From NCBI GenBank assembly GCA_030762935.1, contig CM060900.1, positions 113,773,620-113,837,619 on the forward strand: 64,000 nucleotides of DNA, read 5' to 3'. Source of the DNA: Hymenopus coronatus (taxonomy: Eukaryota > Arthropoda > Insecta > Mantodea > Hymenopodidae). A program made the translations under genes and the position numbers. The number at the start of each line of letters is the position of its first letter. Position 1 is the first letter of the stretch. The notes under the pieces were generated by a model. It was not told the origin of the DNA and ran no database searches. It saw only the letters and a program-made list of their open reading frames with translations. Positions 21,310-33,301 of this stretch are shown here, one piece after another.

Positions 21310-22861
21310 TATAATTCATTTCTCACTTTTACTTTTGCTCTTAACTTTTTCCCTTTCTTGGCATTTTAAACAAACTTTATTAAATAGAGTTTAAGTAAAG
21401 CTATGAGATTAAAATTTAAATATTGAATACTGTTTGAGTACCATTAATTTAAATTCATAATCAGGGTCCGGATTCTACTACCTTAAAATGTTTGAAAAAT
21501 GACATTTAAATGACTAAATTAAAACAAAATTATAATTACAAAAATGTCTAAAATTGAACTTTATTTCATTTATTAAAATTAGTGGAAATAAAGTTATATA
21601 TTAATTTAGACATGAGTATTACTCCTATACAAGTTGAGAAAGTAGGTATAAGAATAATTGTATACATGTTCTTGTTTGAATAAATCGAAAAGAAAGTTAA
21701 CAAACTATTTGTGAAGCAGATGATACAAAACTAAGAATTAATTATCTTGAGTTCAGAGATGATACAAACTTAATTGTGAATGAGAACTACACGGTATATT
21801 GACAAGACACAAGGACAAGGAAAATAGCAACCCGACTGTACGCACCCTCTAACACGAAAAAGGGAGAACTAACATGTCCCTAGATAACGATATTAATTTT
21901 AATTGTAATTTTATTATACCTGCTCCCCTGACAATAGTCGACCCTTCATCCGTAAGCTTTTCAGGCTAATCATTAAGGGATGCAATTGATGAAATCTCAG
22001 CAATTGGCATTTTTCTGCCAAAATATGTGTTTTGGTTTTTTTTCAATGAAAAAATACTAGACCTATTAAATAACATTTAGGCAAAGTTTCAAAGTCCTAT
22101 GAAGTCAGCAATTTACCTTCATTTAATCAATTTTTAAAGGTCTGTAGTAGTTAAATGCTCCCTGGTAGGTACACATAAAGGCATTTTTCACACTCAGCTT
22201 TTACAACTTTCAAAATTCTATGCAGTCAACAAAATATATGATTAAAGGCTAAACTTTTACATCTTCTCAAAGCTATTCCTAAGCATGATATTTCTTATTA
22301 GAGCATTAATTTTTGAACAGAAAAAATAAAACGTGTACAGAAACAGCATGCATTTTTAGAAATGTTGCTTTAACGGTGGATAAAACTTGTTCTCCTGTTG
22401 TAGTAAATGAAGTTACTGAAAATCCGATGTCAAAATTGTTCTATTTGCTTGTGTGGTATTGTCAAATAATCATTTTACTTAAAAAACTGTATGAGAATGT
22501 ACCTGGTGGCTAAACAGCGCCGTATTGTACGTGCGCAGATAATTCTTCGTGCGTTTGAAGAATTCCAGAGTTCAACGGTGTAAATCCAAGTAAGCATCCG
22601 TTAGCGGATTTAGCGTGAGCGACCTGTGTTCTACTACTCAGTTACAGAGCTTTTATTTTTGAGAGAATAAAGTCACAGTTTAGATTGGAAAGTAATTAAA
22701 ACGTCTTCATTTCGCTTACCAGTATTCGCCAATGGCTGGTTTGTAATTGTGTACGCTCTGTTCTTATTTAACATTAGAGACTAGATCCACTGTAGGGTTA
22801 AATCAAAACATTAAGGCGCCGCAACAAAAACCTGCATGGGGGCACGTAGTTTTCGCTAAAT
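21310..22861. other. No gene; possible TTAA-element left end at 21973
   Basis: TTAAGGGATGCAATTGATGA at 21973 resembles the left ends of the TTAA MITEs (TTAAGGTGATGCATC…), but no partner right end was found. The remainder is AT-rich and unrecognised. Confidence 0.35.
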
Positions 22862-22972
22862 GATGATTATTATCATTATTGTTATTATTATTGTTGTTAT
22901 AGTAATTATTATTACTATTGTTACTATTTAGCAAAACCTACGTGCTTTCGTTTTTTTTTTTTTTTTTTTTCT
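22862..22972. repeat. (ATT)n and poly(T) simple repeats
   Basis: Imperfect ATT/ATC/GTT trinucleotides at 22862-22930, then a run of about 20 T at 22951-22970. They flank the composite array that begins at 23152. Confidence 0.85.
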
Positions 22973-23151
22973 GCGCGTATAGGTTTTCATATTTTTATTT
23001 CCTCTTTATTATTATTATTATTAGATAAAGAAAAAAAAATGCAACATAGCGCTTCACTGTGTTATGGTTATCAGAACTATTTGCCTAAGCAGAATAAATC
23101 AAGACATGAAAACTTCGTAACGAAAATTATGCAAACACCTGAGCACGTATT

Positions 23152-23388
23152 ACAGTGAAATCTTACCTGCTCTCACGTTTGCATGTTTTCCGTTACGACG
23201 CTGTCATATTTGTTTTACTCTACTTATGCGTACAGTGTGTAATAATAATAATAATAATCATGATGCTGATAATAATAATAACAACAATAACAATACAGTG
23301 AAAAGCTAGTGTCCTGGTGTTTTTTTCGCTACGGCGCTTTCATATTCTGATTTCCTCTGCTTATCCGTATAGCGTTTATAATAATGAT

Positions 23389-23426
<38 letters not shown>

Positions 23427-23708
23427 TAACAAGAAGAAGATGAAGAAGAAGAATGAACAACAAGAACAATAGAGTGAAACATTACATTCTGTCGCATTTA
23501 CTTTTTATAGTTTCGACGAGTCCGTGTTTTAACTTACTCTGCTTATACAAATGGTGTGCTGCTGCTGCTGCTGCTACCGCGACCCAACTACTACTACTAC
23601 TGCTACTGCTGCTGCTACTGCTACCACTGTTACTACCACCAGCACCACTACTACTACTGCTACTACTACTGCTGCTGCTGCTACTGCTACCACTATTACT
23701 ACCACCAG

Positions 23709-23778
<70 letters not shown>

Positions 23779-23834
23779 GCTGCTGCTACTACTGCTACTG
23801 CTGCTGCTACTACTACCACTATTACTACCACCAG

Positions 23835-23865
<31 letters not shown>

Positions 23866-23903
23866 GCTGCTGCTGCTACTACTACCACTATTACTACCAC
23901 CAG

Positions 23904-23963
<60 letters not shown>

Positions 23964-24060
23964 CACTATTACTACTACTACTACTGCTGCTGCTGCTACC
24001 ACTATTACTACCACCACCACCACCACCACCACTACTACTGCTACCGCTACCGCGACCCAA

Positions 24061-24110
<50 letters not shown>

Positions 24111-24146
24111 GCTGCTGCTACTAATACTACTACTACTACTTCACTT

Positions 24147-24213
<67 letters not shown>

Positions 24214-24411
24214 TACTACTACTACTAATAATAATAATAATATTGCTACTAATACTGCTACTGCTACTACTACTAATAATAGTAACAATAAGAATAATAC
24301 AGTGAAACATTACATGTTGTATTTCCTTTTTATCGTGTCGACGCGTCGTCTTACCTTCCTTTGCTTCTGTGTATGGTGTGTAGTAGTAGTAATAATAATA
24401 ATAATAACAAC

Positions 24412-24446
<35 letters not shown>

Positions 24447-24448
24447 TG

Positions 24449-24512
<64 letters not shown>

Positions 24513-24590
24513 AGCGAAACACTTCGTGCTCACATGCATGTTTTTGTTACGGCACCTTAATGTTTGATTTAAGCCTAAAGTGGGTCTAGT
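23152..24590 (+). repeat. Composite array: spacer unit alternating with trinucleotide tracts
   Basis: A spacer of roughly 90 bp beginning ACAGTGAAA recurs at 23152, 23295, 23471 (AGAGTGAAAC), 24299 and 24511 (ACAGCGAAAC). Most copies continue with a TTACGACGC- or CGACG-like centre and a CTCTGCTTATnCGTA block. After each of the first four the sequence enters a simple tract: AAT; AAT then AAG; a 740 bp CTA/CTG/CCA tract (about 23550-24300); and AAT again (24385-24510). All long Leu, Ser, Thr, Tyr, Val and Asn runs in the six frames here are artefacts of these tracts. Confidence 0.85.
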
Positions 24591-25703
24591 CTTTAATGTT
24601 AAATAAGAACAGCGAATACACAATTAAAAACTAGCTTTTAGCGAATATTTATTGGTAAAATGAAAAATTTTAAGTTACATTTCAATCTTAAATATGACTT
24701 TATTCCCTCAAAAACGAAAGCTTTATAAATGAAGTGGAAAATATGTTACCTTTTTCGATCTGTTTTCACTGTTCTGTATACGAGATCACGGACTCTAATA
24801 CAATTCCGGCAACTCCTCTCAATGGGTGAAATTCCCTCACAGTTTCTGTTGATACACAAGAGAAATAAAACGCAGGTTGCTCGTGCTAACCCCAGTACTG
24901 ACCGGTGTTTACTTGAATTTATTTGCCTCGTTGAGTCCTGCAGTTGTTAAAACGCACGAATGATAATAATCTGCACACGAGAAATAAGGCTTTATTGGTC
25001 AATCTGCTAATAAACCAAGTCACCGTTTTGAATCGCTGCTGTAGCCTAATGTCGCCAATACCTAATTTCTATATTCTCTCCTCCTTGCTACCACATAATT
25101 ATGACATCATAATAAAGGCCAGAAATATTAAAGACACACATTCTTAGGCCCGCAAGTGGTACACAAGGTAAACAATAGAACAAGTGCAACCAGGAATTAT
25201 TGTCTGGAAAAGAAAAGGCAAGGTCAATGCCCCGCCTCTTTCCCTTTAGAGGAGAACATAGAGTGAGACAGGGGGGAACGCGTGTGTGTGTGAGTGCACT
25301 TTTGTCGTAGATTTGCGATATTTATTAAGAACCACAAGCCTGATAAATAGACCTATGAGCAAAATTAAACGGTATTTTACGCCCGATATTGAATGGGGCG
25401 CTATGAATCACAGCAGTTAAAGAGTGTCCATATATAAAACTAAACTTGAATGTGTTATCAGCAGTATCTGCCAGAAAGTTGACGTCACTTTCTCGCGAGC
25501 AAGTCCGCCATACTTGCGCAGTGCCGTACCTGTATGATTCCACTATGTTTGCATCTATATGAATGTGTACGTGGGTATGTGCAAGGTAAAAGTAAAGAGG
25601 AAAATTACCAGAGAAAAGCAAGCGCTTCACTCCTTACATGGCAATAGAGTATGAATTTCTCTTCCTTGCTTCACTTCGAAAATTATATCTGAGTATTATA
25701 TTT
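24591..25703. other. No gene or known repeat recognised
   Basis: Mixed composition with a short GT run at 25283. The short frames at 24729-24950, 24944-25147 and 25325-25630 have no recognisable domains. Nothing else is supported. Confidence 0.4.
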
Positions 25704-25705
25704 TA

Positions 25706-27015
25706 CGAGGGGCATACCGAAAGTCATGAGCAACACTGTTTTACAATCTTAATATTTATTTTTAAGCCAAACCAAATACATCGTCATAATCTACAGACTT
25801 TCTTTCACTTTTCGACATAGTCTCCATTGTTTTGCACACATTTTTCCCATCGTTCTACAAGTTTGAAAATGCCCTTGTGATAGAACTCCGTTCCAGCTGC
25901 CCGCAGACCCTGACGCACTGCTTTCCGAATATCCTCCAGCGTCTTGTAGCGTTGGCCACGCATCTGCTCCTTCACGAACCGAAAAGATGGTAGTCGGAGG
26001 GTGCCAAGTCGGGACTGTAGGGAGGATGTGGAAGAGTGTCCCACCCTAATGCCCTGATCTTCTCCATAGTGGCATGGGCAGTATGCGGACGCGCATTATC
26101 CTGTTGAAGGATGATCCTCTTTCCAGGGCGTTTATCACGCAAAGCCCGACGGAGCTTCAGAAGTGTCTTGATGTAGCGGGCAGAATTTATGGTTTGTCCA
26201 GGTTCAAGAAAGTCAACCAGAATGCAACCTTGTGCATCCCAAAAGACACTTCACATAACTTTTCCTACAGACTGCACTGTCTTCGCTTTCTTCTCGATGG
26301 TGAGTTCAAGTGGTGCCATTCCATACTCTGACATTTCGTTTCTGGCTCATAGTGATGGAACCAGCTCTCATTTCCAGTCACAATACACGTCAAAAATTCA
26401 TCACCTTCATTATGAAATTTCTGAAGAAGGTTTTGTGCAATGGTTGTTCTCGGAAGTTTGTGGTCTTCAGTCAATAAACGGGGGACCCAACGGGCACAGA
26501 CCTTTCGATAACTCAAGCTGTGGATAATTTCTTGCACTGCACTATGTCCTATTCCAAGTTGCGCAGCAATTTCATTCACAGTGAAACGCCTATCTCCTGT
26601 AATGAGCTCATCAACTCTTTCCTTGTTGCGTTCTGTAGAGGCAGTTCGAGGACGCCCGCTACGAGGCCCATTTTGCAGACTCGTGTTTCCATTTTTGAAA
26701 TGTTTCACCCATCTTCTAACACTGCTGGCACCCATGCAGACACCTCCATACGCACGTTGAAGTCTGAGATGAATTTCAGGAGTAGATTTTCCTTCTTTCA
26801 CAAGGAATTCAATGACAGCACGCTGTCGAAACGAAATATCAATGTCAGGCATTTTTCAAACACCGTCTGTGGTCACGTGATAGAAGCTAATGACGTCACA
26901 ATATGTCAACATGTGGCTTAAAGTCTGTAGATTACGATCCTGCAATTCGTTTCGTTACGTTGTTGAAGTTTAAATTTTTACAATGGGTTGCTCGTGACTT
27001 TCAGTATGCCCCTCG
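25706..27015 (-). mobile_element. Full-length mariner element, inactive
   Basis: Terminal inverted repeats of about 28 bp: the left end starts CGAGGGGCATACCGAAAGTC and the right end, read inward, CGAGGGGCATACTGAAAGTC. They differ at two positions. TA flanks both sides (25704-25705 and 27016-27017), the mariner target duplication. The length of 1310 bp is typical for mariner. The single transposase frame runs on the minus strand and is broken. Confidence 0.95.
25805..26852 (-). pseudogene. Mariner transposase pseudogene (DD34D)
   Basis: The ATG at 26852 opens MPDIDISFRQRAVIEFLVKE, an HTH_48-type DNA-binding domain, followed by WVKHFKNG and GPRSGRPRTA. The linker motif WVPRLLTEDHK is intact. 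The first catalytic block reads VTGNESWFHHY, with Asn where active mariners have Asp. A frameshift near 26298 leads to QSVGKVM, an in-frame TGA and SVFWDAQG. The second catalytic block RIILQQDNARPHTA and third YSPDLAPSDYHLF lie 34 residues apart (Asp to Asp). A second shift near 26025 precedes KEQMRGQRY, and the frame ends at NNGDYVEK. Two frameshifts, one stop and loss of the first Asp show it is dead. Confidence 0.93.
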
Positions 27016-27017
27016 TA

Positions 27018-28272
27018 TATACTATGTATCTATGTTTAGATGTTAATCGAAAACTATATATATATATACATGTGTGTTTTATACATATAAACACAGAATA
27101 TTAATCCCTCGGATCATATCGATATATCCGTTAATATCGAAGTGGATCTTGAACTGGAAGGGAAAGTATGCATTTTGGTATTACATTAATTACAGAAGTC
27201 TTTCCTGTATAGCCCTGGTTTACGTTTAGTTATTTTTTAAGACTGACAGATCGATTATCGTTAAATAAAAAATAATCTTTGACACTTTACTAAATCTAAA
27301 ATACAGTATAAATTGATTAAATGCGGAATTTGGAGCGTTTCTGTCTGGCGCGTTTTTGTTTGCTTTATTTTCAAGCTTAAATGCGAGAAATAAAACAGAT
27401 TTATTATGGACATAAAACAGCTCTCATATGTGTTTTGATGATGCTGTTTGCTCTTTAAAATATTTAAATCAAATTTTGCAATTACTTAGAATTATACGTG
27501 TACTGTACCCGTTTGTATAGACACGTCTAAAAGTGGTTGGATCTGTAAGTAATATGGTTAGAATTCAGAGCGGAAATCTAGTTGGTTTTGACACCGTGCC
27601 GGACATCCGAATTCTTTCCACAAGGATACCTTGGGGTTGTTGACCTTGGAAGAGTAGTGATTTCCGATACTTAAGGAGGGCGGTTGGGCGCGTTTTTGTG
27701 GGGTGGCCACCCAACTAATGAACTATGGTTTCCAGCCTGAAGCAGTACTTTCGGCCCAAACATAACAAACTACTTTATATTTCTAAACGTGTATATTTAC
27801 CATGTGTAGCAATTTTCAAAGTACGGATGAGATCCAAAGCTTGCAAATTCCAGAAATGCTGATCTTAAAAGGTCAACCTTGACAACGTCTAAGAGAATGA
27901 CACATCTTACTGCGGAGGTACAAATAGTTTGACTTGGCATCAACTGCATCATACCGGAAAAATTATCTAAAACTGTTTGACAGTAAATAAACTCCCTTTT
28001 CCTCGCCTCTGCTGCTACCATTTTTGTCATTTTCTTCTTGCATTGCTGCTTTCCTTCTTCACAACTTCGTTTTTTACTTTGCATGAAGCGAATGAGATCT
28101 CGTTGAACTAAATCCAGTAAAGTTTCACCTCTAATGCTTTGCTGTAGCTCCAGTTAATACATTTAAAAATTGCGCCTGGTGGCCAAGTATACCTTAACTA
28201 TACTTATAAGCATAAAATCCATAGTGTTTACTAGCAGTATTCAAATGTATTATTGTTGTTATTGTTATCATC
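27018..28272. other. No gene or known repeat recognised
   Basis: A 95-codon minus frame (27797-28084) rich in Lys near its start has no recognisable motif. A TA/CA run sits at 27055-27075. No terminal repeats were seen. Confidence 0.4.
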
Positions 28273-28324
28273 TGATTATTATTAATTTTATTATTATTAT
28301 TATTATTATTAATATTATTATTAT

Positions 28325-28389
<65 letters not shown>

Positions 28390-28390
28390 A
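28273..28390. repeat. (ATT)n-(AGT)n trinucleotide array
   Basis: ATT repeats to about 28325 pass directly into AGT repeats that run to 28390. This is the left part of a trinucleotide region split by SINE-D. Confidence 0.9.
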
Positions 28391-28411
28391 AAATAAAATG
28401 TAAATTGCGTG

Positions 28412-28692
28412 TTATTTATGGACGCTCTTTAACTACTGAGGTTCTCAGCGTCCCATTCTAAACTGGGCATGAAAGACCGTTTAATTTTGCTCAGAGGCGT
28501 CTCTATCAGGCTTGAGGTTCTTTTACGTGCCGTAAATCTACGACACGGGACCAAAGACTTCACTTCCCTTCCGAAGGAAGCCATACTAAAGATTTTTACA
28601 CCCGAAAAAATCCACCGTCCTCCGTCGGGTTTGAACCCGCGATCTTGGGTATATGAAGTTAGCATGGTAATCATTACATCACGGAGGGCGAC
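28412..28692 (-). mobile_element. SINE-D, copy 1
   Basis: Minus-strand SINE. The head at the right end has GCCCTCCGTGATGTAATGAT and a B box, CGCGGGTTCAAACCC. The body contains GGAAGGGAAGTGAAGTC, TTTACGGCACGTAAAAGAAC and GAGAACCTCAGTAG. It aligns throughout with 33370-33645. It lies between two AGT arrays, so it probably inserted in a microsatellite. The 75- and 81-codon frames here are SINE shadows. Confidence 0.8.
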
Positions 28693-28695
28693 ATA

Positions 28696-28754
28696 ATAGT
28701 ATTAGAAGTAGTAGTAGTCGTAGTAGTAGTAGCAGCAGTAGCAGTAGCAGTAGC

Positions 28755-28801
<47 letters not shown>

Positions 28802-28814
28802 CAGTAGCAGTAGC

Positions 28815-28861
<47 letters not shown>

Positions 28862-28931
28862 CAGTAGCAGTAGCAGTAGTAGTAGTAGTAGTAGCAGCAG
28901 TAGCAGTAGCAGCAGTAGCAGTAGCAGTAGC

Positions 28932-28996
<65 letters not shown>

Positions 28997-29025
28997 CAGT
29001 AACAGTAGCAGTAGTAGTAGTAACG
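28696..29025. repeat. (AGT/AGC)n array with exact 60 bp period
   Basis: AGT with interspersed AGC trinucleotides. The 60 bases at 28741-28800 are repeated without change at 28801-28860, so the interruptions follow a higher-order period. The array runs up to the TTAA of the next MITE. Confidence 0.92.
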
Positions 29026-29029
29026 TTAA

Positions 29030-29703
29030 GGTGGTTCAGCAGTAAAATTTGACAAAAAATTAATAAAAATTAAAGAAATAAATTTTCTTTCAAAATAAAA
29101 TAATATGAATTCTAAGGTAACATATATTTTTCCTACTTGGTGCGCAATAAATATTAATTAATTAAAGTTATAAATGTTCAAGCGTATGCTTATTAATAGG
29201 AACGCCCAACTTTAGTTCTTGTTCTCTCGCTAACATTTTCCAACACTTTTCATGTTCAAAATGCTCCACACGATGCATTTTTGCTATTTTTTTCAATCTT
29301 TTATACTCCCTTTTAAAAGTACACCAAAGATAATGTTCATAATGCTCCAATTATGAGAAATAAACTCTTAAATTACGAAAAATCAAGAGATTTTGAGAGT
29401 ACAAAATGTAATCATTTTTCTACAATAAACAGGGTCTAATATAACAATTATATATGCGAGATCTCTTTTTAAACTTAGTGTTAAACTTGAATTTTTAATT
29501 TGCATATTTTAAAAAAATTCTCACATTGCTCATTTTTATTATAACAATGAATTTATAGAACCAAATTATTATTTAAGTAACCATACAAGCTAGTATGCTG
29601 ATATATGGCAAAACTATCACAATTATTATGTATAACAACAGTTATAAATTCAAAAATATATTTTATATATTGTGGATTTTCCAAATTTCACAGATGCATT
29701 GCC
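29030..29703 (+). mobile_element. TTAA-flanked MITE, copy 2
   Basis: Flanked by TTAA at 29026-29029 and 29704-29707. The left end is GGTGGTTCAGCAGTAAAATT and the right end read inward is GGCAATGCATCTGTGAAATT. The interior shares AACACTTTTCATGTTCAAAA, CTCCACACGATGCA and other blocks with copy 1 (6991-7700). It has no coding capacity. Confidence 0.8.
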
Positions 29704-29989
29704 TTAAGATATGATAAAGATAGAAATGGTGCAGTGATTTTAATACATAAGCAGTATCTTATAACAATTAATATTTAACTGAATGACATTCAGAACAGCA
29801 AACATTAAAGCTTCAATTAGTAAACCATATTAAATTCTGCATCGCATTATCCATATACTTTAAACAGCATTGAATGGTGGATTCTTAAATCATATTTTCA
29901 ATGATTCCTGCAGTCTTTACAAGTGAGATCTTTGTATAATGACACGGAAATGTTTGCTTTGGGTTGAACTTCTTTTTAATTTTCCAACT

Positions 29990-30260
29990 TTATCTATAAA
30001 TAGAGGAAATATTGTATTCCACCCAAAACTTCCGCATCAAAATTCACCTGAAGTATCTGTACATGTTTTGTGACACTGTGGATGCAAAAAGGAAAGAAAG
30101 AAAGAAAAAAACAGATTTAATAAAGTGCCTTATGCGTGTGTGCGCGTATGTGGCCTGTGTACATTTGTATTTCTGACTGCGAGTGTCTATGAACAGCATA
30201 AATAAAAAAACTAAAAGTAGGTTAAATATCAAACTTATTTTAAGCTTAGTATTTTTCACA
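29990..30260 (-). repeat. Repeat K, diverged 3' fragment
   Basis: The minus-strand K tail is recognised by ATTGTATTCCACCCAAAAC, the TCACCTGAAGTATCTGTACA block and a GTGTGTGCGCG segment where other copies have CA runs. The terminal palindrome is degraded. Confidence 0.55.
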
Positions 30261-31130
30261 CGAAGACTTGCAAGTAAATCCTCTTACTACAAAATACACT
30301 TTACATGAAGGGGTTTTAAATATTTTCGATGTTTCTTAAAAATAATTCAAACGAGTTTGATTAAAATATCAATATTAAATATATTTACCTTGCAAATAAA
30401 ATGTATATATTGCATTTTCTGAAATTAGGCTATGAAGTCCTCTTCATTTGGAATAAAAGTTGTATACGCTTGTATAGGTAACTGGAAAACATTATGCGAT
30501 AGAACAGAAGTACTACACAACAAATGTAAATCTCTTTGAAGCCACAATTTAGCTTTTGAGCCAAAAGTCCTTTTTTAGATACCGGTTATTAATGGTTTGA
30601 ATTTTTCAATATGTTGTCATACTTTTTGAAAGTTCTTTCAATATTCATTTATTTCTCATGATTGCATATGACCAGTATAGAACTCTAAAGTCCAATGTAG
30701 AACGCCCAGTTCTTAAAAAATTGATTATCTCTATTCGCTTTATATCTATAACGAAATGTGTAATGTAGCTATTTCTGCAAATATTTATCTCGACTGAAAT
30801 GAAGTAGCCAGAAGAATTGGTAAAATAGATTGTATTCTCGCCATTAAATGAGAGGACAGAGAAGTTTTTGAAATTAATATAATGCATACGATTTTCCCCC
30901 TTAGGGAGTTTCTTCCTAAATGATCTGTGTTATTCATAATAAGGGAAGTATGATTTACAGGACAATTATTTGGACAAGTTTTAATTTAGTTATCTCCTAC
31001 TTTGTTAAAATGAATACACAAAATAGTAAAATGTATTCAGCATGTCTAATGTTGGATATTTATAAGGTGCACCAAGAAATATACGATTGTTAATAAATGT
31101 TAACAAAAGAAAAAAGTAGAAAGAAAATCT
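30261..31130. other. AT-rich stretch, nothing recognised
   Basis: No coding frame of interest, terminal repeat or family match is visible. Confidence 0.45.
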
Positions 31131-31975
31131 GATGTGTCACACGCATATGGCTTTCTTGACCTTCTCTGAAAAAAACTATTCTTTAAAACGCTGATGTGTT
31201 CCATTCACATTGCCTTTTCTACTTGCTTTGTAAATAAACTATTCTTACAAAAAGATCATTGTTCTATCTCCTTCATGCTAATCCATAAGCAGAAATGACT
31301 ATATTACTTAATTATTTATAAGTAGAAGAGGAATAAGGGAATACATAAAAGCTTTCATTATGCGCTTATGTTACCATTCGGTTCTCTTTGAATGGCCAGA
31401 GGTAAAACAAAGGAGATAAGATATGAATAATAACCTCCCGTGTGAGAAAAGTATAGGTATCTTGAAATCGAAACCAATAACAAGGAATAACTCGGAAACG
31501 GTTGGCTCTACAAAAATGCATGACATAGATGGGTATTTTAGCGAGATCTTAATTTTTTGCATAGTAAACTTTTACCTACTGCTTACGGCTTATCAGTTAT
31601 ATAAAATTGATTCAGAATGAATAGGATTTCCCTGGCTGTTACCACAAATTCAGGATATACATCTTATGTGCCATGTAAATATCTTTAATATACGGCATTT
31701 TAATCAAAACATTTAGTCATTTTTGGGAAATTCGAACATTTAGGAAAATGTGCCATGTAAAGGGTAGCTTGGGGTGGGGATGATTCGTTTTTAAGTTAGG
31801 TTGTCCACAGACATACAAAATTAGAGACACATACAGACAGACACACACACGGAGCTTTTAAACATTTTGGAATCAGGGGACCTTAAAACATGCACTTCCG
31901 GTGATATCTCGGCATCGAATTCTTGGGTGGAATACAATACCTTCTCTACCTACCAATTGGTAGAGAAAATAATAA
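31131..31975 (+). repeat. Repeat K, long copy with duplicated 5' end
   Basis: The 5' block CTGATGTG… occurs at 31131 and again at 31190, each followed by a TTTCT-rich and an AAACTATTCTT block, so the first 60 bp are tandemly duplicated. The rest follows the family order (CTTCATGCTAATCC, AACCAATAACAAGGAATAAC, CATGTAAATATCTTTAATAT, CATGTAAAGGGTAGC, CGGTGATATCTCGGCATCGA). It ends in the terminal palindrome CTCTACCTACCAATTGGTAGAG. It is non-coding. Confidence 0.8.
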
Positions 31976-32771
31976 TTGTGTTATCATTTATTTAAAACAA
32001 AAGTATATTTCCGCGGCATAACAATTTAAACATAGGCGTGCAGCCCAAGTTAGGAATAACAAAACACTATTCCTGGTAATAATAATGATACATAAAGAAA
32101 ACCTAAAAAGGCATATTTTAAGAGCATAGAAAAACCTAAAACAAAGGCTAACAGAATCTAAAATTTTTTACATTAGTTATAAGTAGTAGAAATTGTTTTG
32201 ACTTGTTCTCTGTTTTGATTACTTTTAGGTACTAACTAAATTTCAAGCGAAAAGAGAAACAGAAGTATAATTTTGAGTGGTAACAAAGCTCTTTGTAAAT
32301 ATTGCATTATTGATATTACACGGAGCGGACTAGCAGTCTCTTTGCTTGTCTAAATTTTACACTAAAGGAAAGCAGAGTACAGCTTCACACCGGATGTTTG
32401 TGCCGTTCTGAGCACACAAGCGCCTGAACGTTTTCACCTGTCAAGATTCCGTAACCCTGCAACGGCCTTCCGGAAGCTTCACGTTTGCTCCGAACTTAGC
32501 AGGAAAACAGGATTTACACCTCATTTCTCTCTATCCAGCTTCAACATCCCTTGTCATATGCCCGTTTATGATATCCTGCCTCAGAGGAAACCAAGCATAT
32601 GCCGGATAAATGACATTTATTGAGAAAGCATACTGGTGTAGCTGTCGGCATAGACTCCTAGAGAATATCTATGTCACCTATCAATTCACTCTATACACAC
32701 GCTCGTGTGTGTGTTTTATCACCTACATTAGTAGAACCGATATGAAACATGTATAATACCTCGGTGTCCAC
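31976..32771. other. No gene or known repeat recognised
   Basis: AT-rich, then a more GC-balanced stretch near 32330-32700. No domain or repeat was recognised. Confidence 0.4.
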
Positions 32772-32783
32772 CTATACACGATG

Positions 32784-33301
32784 TTCACCAATGAGATGGC
32801 TCGTGTGTGGTCTGTATTCGGCAGGTCGCGGGTTTGATCCCCGTGGCCGGCCTATCTAACCTATTGGCGTATTCGAGGTTTCCCCGGGTCTCCAGGCGAA
32901 TGCTGGATAGGTTTCTTTCTTCCCGCGAATTTCCTGTCACTCCATGTCGTTTCCATTGTCATTTCATTCATCCTTCAACCACTGGTTTCTTTCAGGTTTA
33001 GAAGTTTCGGAAATGGCGCTCAGTGCGGCGTGGCAGGGAAAAGACTATAAGTGTCTATTTCCGTTCCCCGTCTTCGAGTGTTTGCCAGGATGAGGATCGT
33101 CCCCGACGGGGACGTTGGACCCTATGTAGGGCGGGGTACCCGGTCTACCTGTCCGGCTGCTCTTCGGTCTGGAAACTGTAGGTACCCTTTGATTACTGTG
33201 CAACGCTTTTGGTTCCAGCCCCCGGTGTATCCTCTCCCCTATTGTGGAGCGTAGGTGCAATAGCCACCTACGTTCTGTGACGATACCCCTCCGTATGTGT
33301 G
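32784..33301 (+). mobile_element. SINE-E copy with exact 12 bp target duplication
   Basis: CTATACACGATG at 32772-32783 is repeated exactly at 33302-33313. The 518 bp element has a tRNA-like head with a B box (CGCGGGTTTGATCCCC), then CTCCAGGCGAATGCTGGATA, TTCCTGTCACTCCATGTCGT and a GC-rich 3' half (GTAGGGCGGGGTACCCGGTC, CCTGTCCGGCTGCTCTTCGG). It ends in a short pyrimidine/GTGTG stretch, not poly(A). Related copies lie at 42281, 45892 and 62765. The length is large for a simple tRNA SINE. Confidence 0.9.

Noticed and set aside
23453..24310. Long open frames on both strands made of Leu, Ser, Thr, Tyr, Val or Cys runs
   Set aside because: They are the reading frames of a trinucleotide tract. Several frames on both strands are open at once, and no non-repetitive protein sequence is present.
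26520..26921. 133-codon plus-strand frame
   Set aside because: Antisense shadow of the mariner transposase.
28696..29025. Regular AGT/AGC repeats as a CRISPR-like array
   Set aside because: There are no unique spacers. It is a eukaryotic trinucleotide array.
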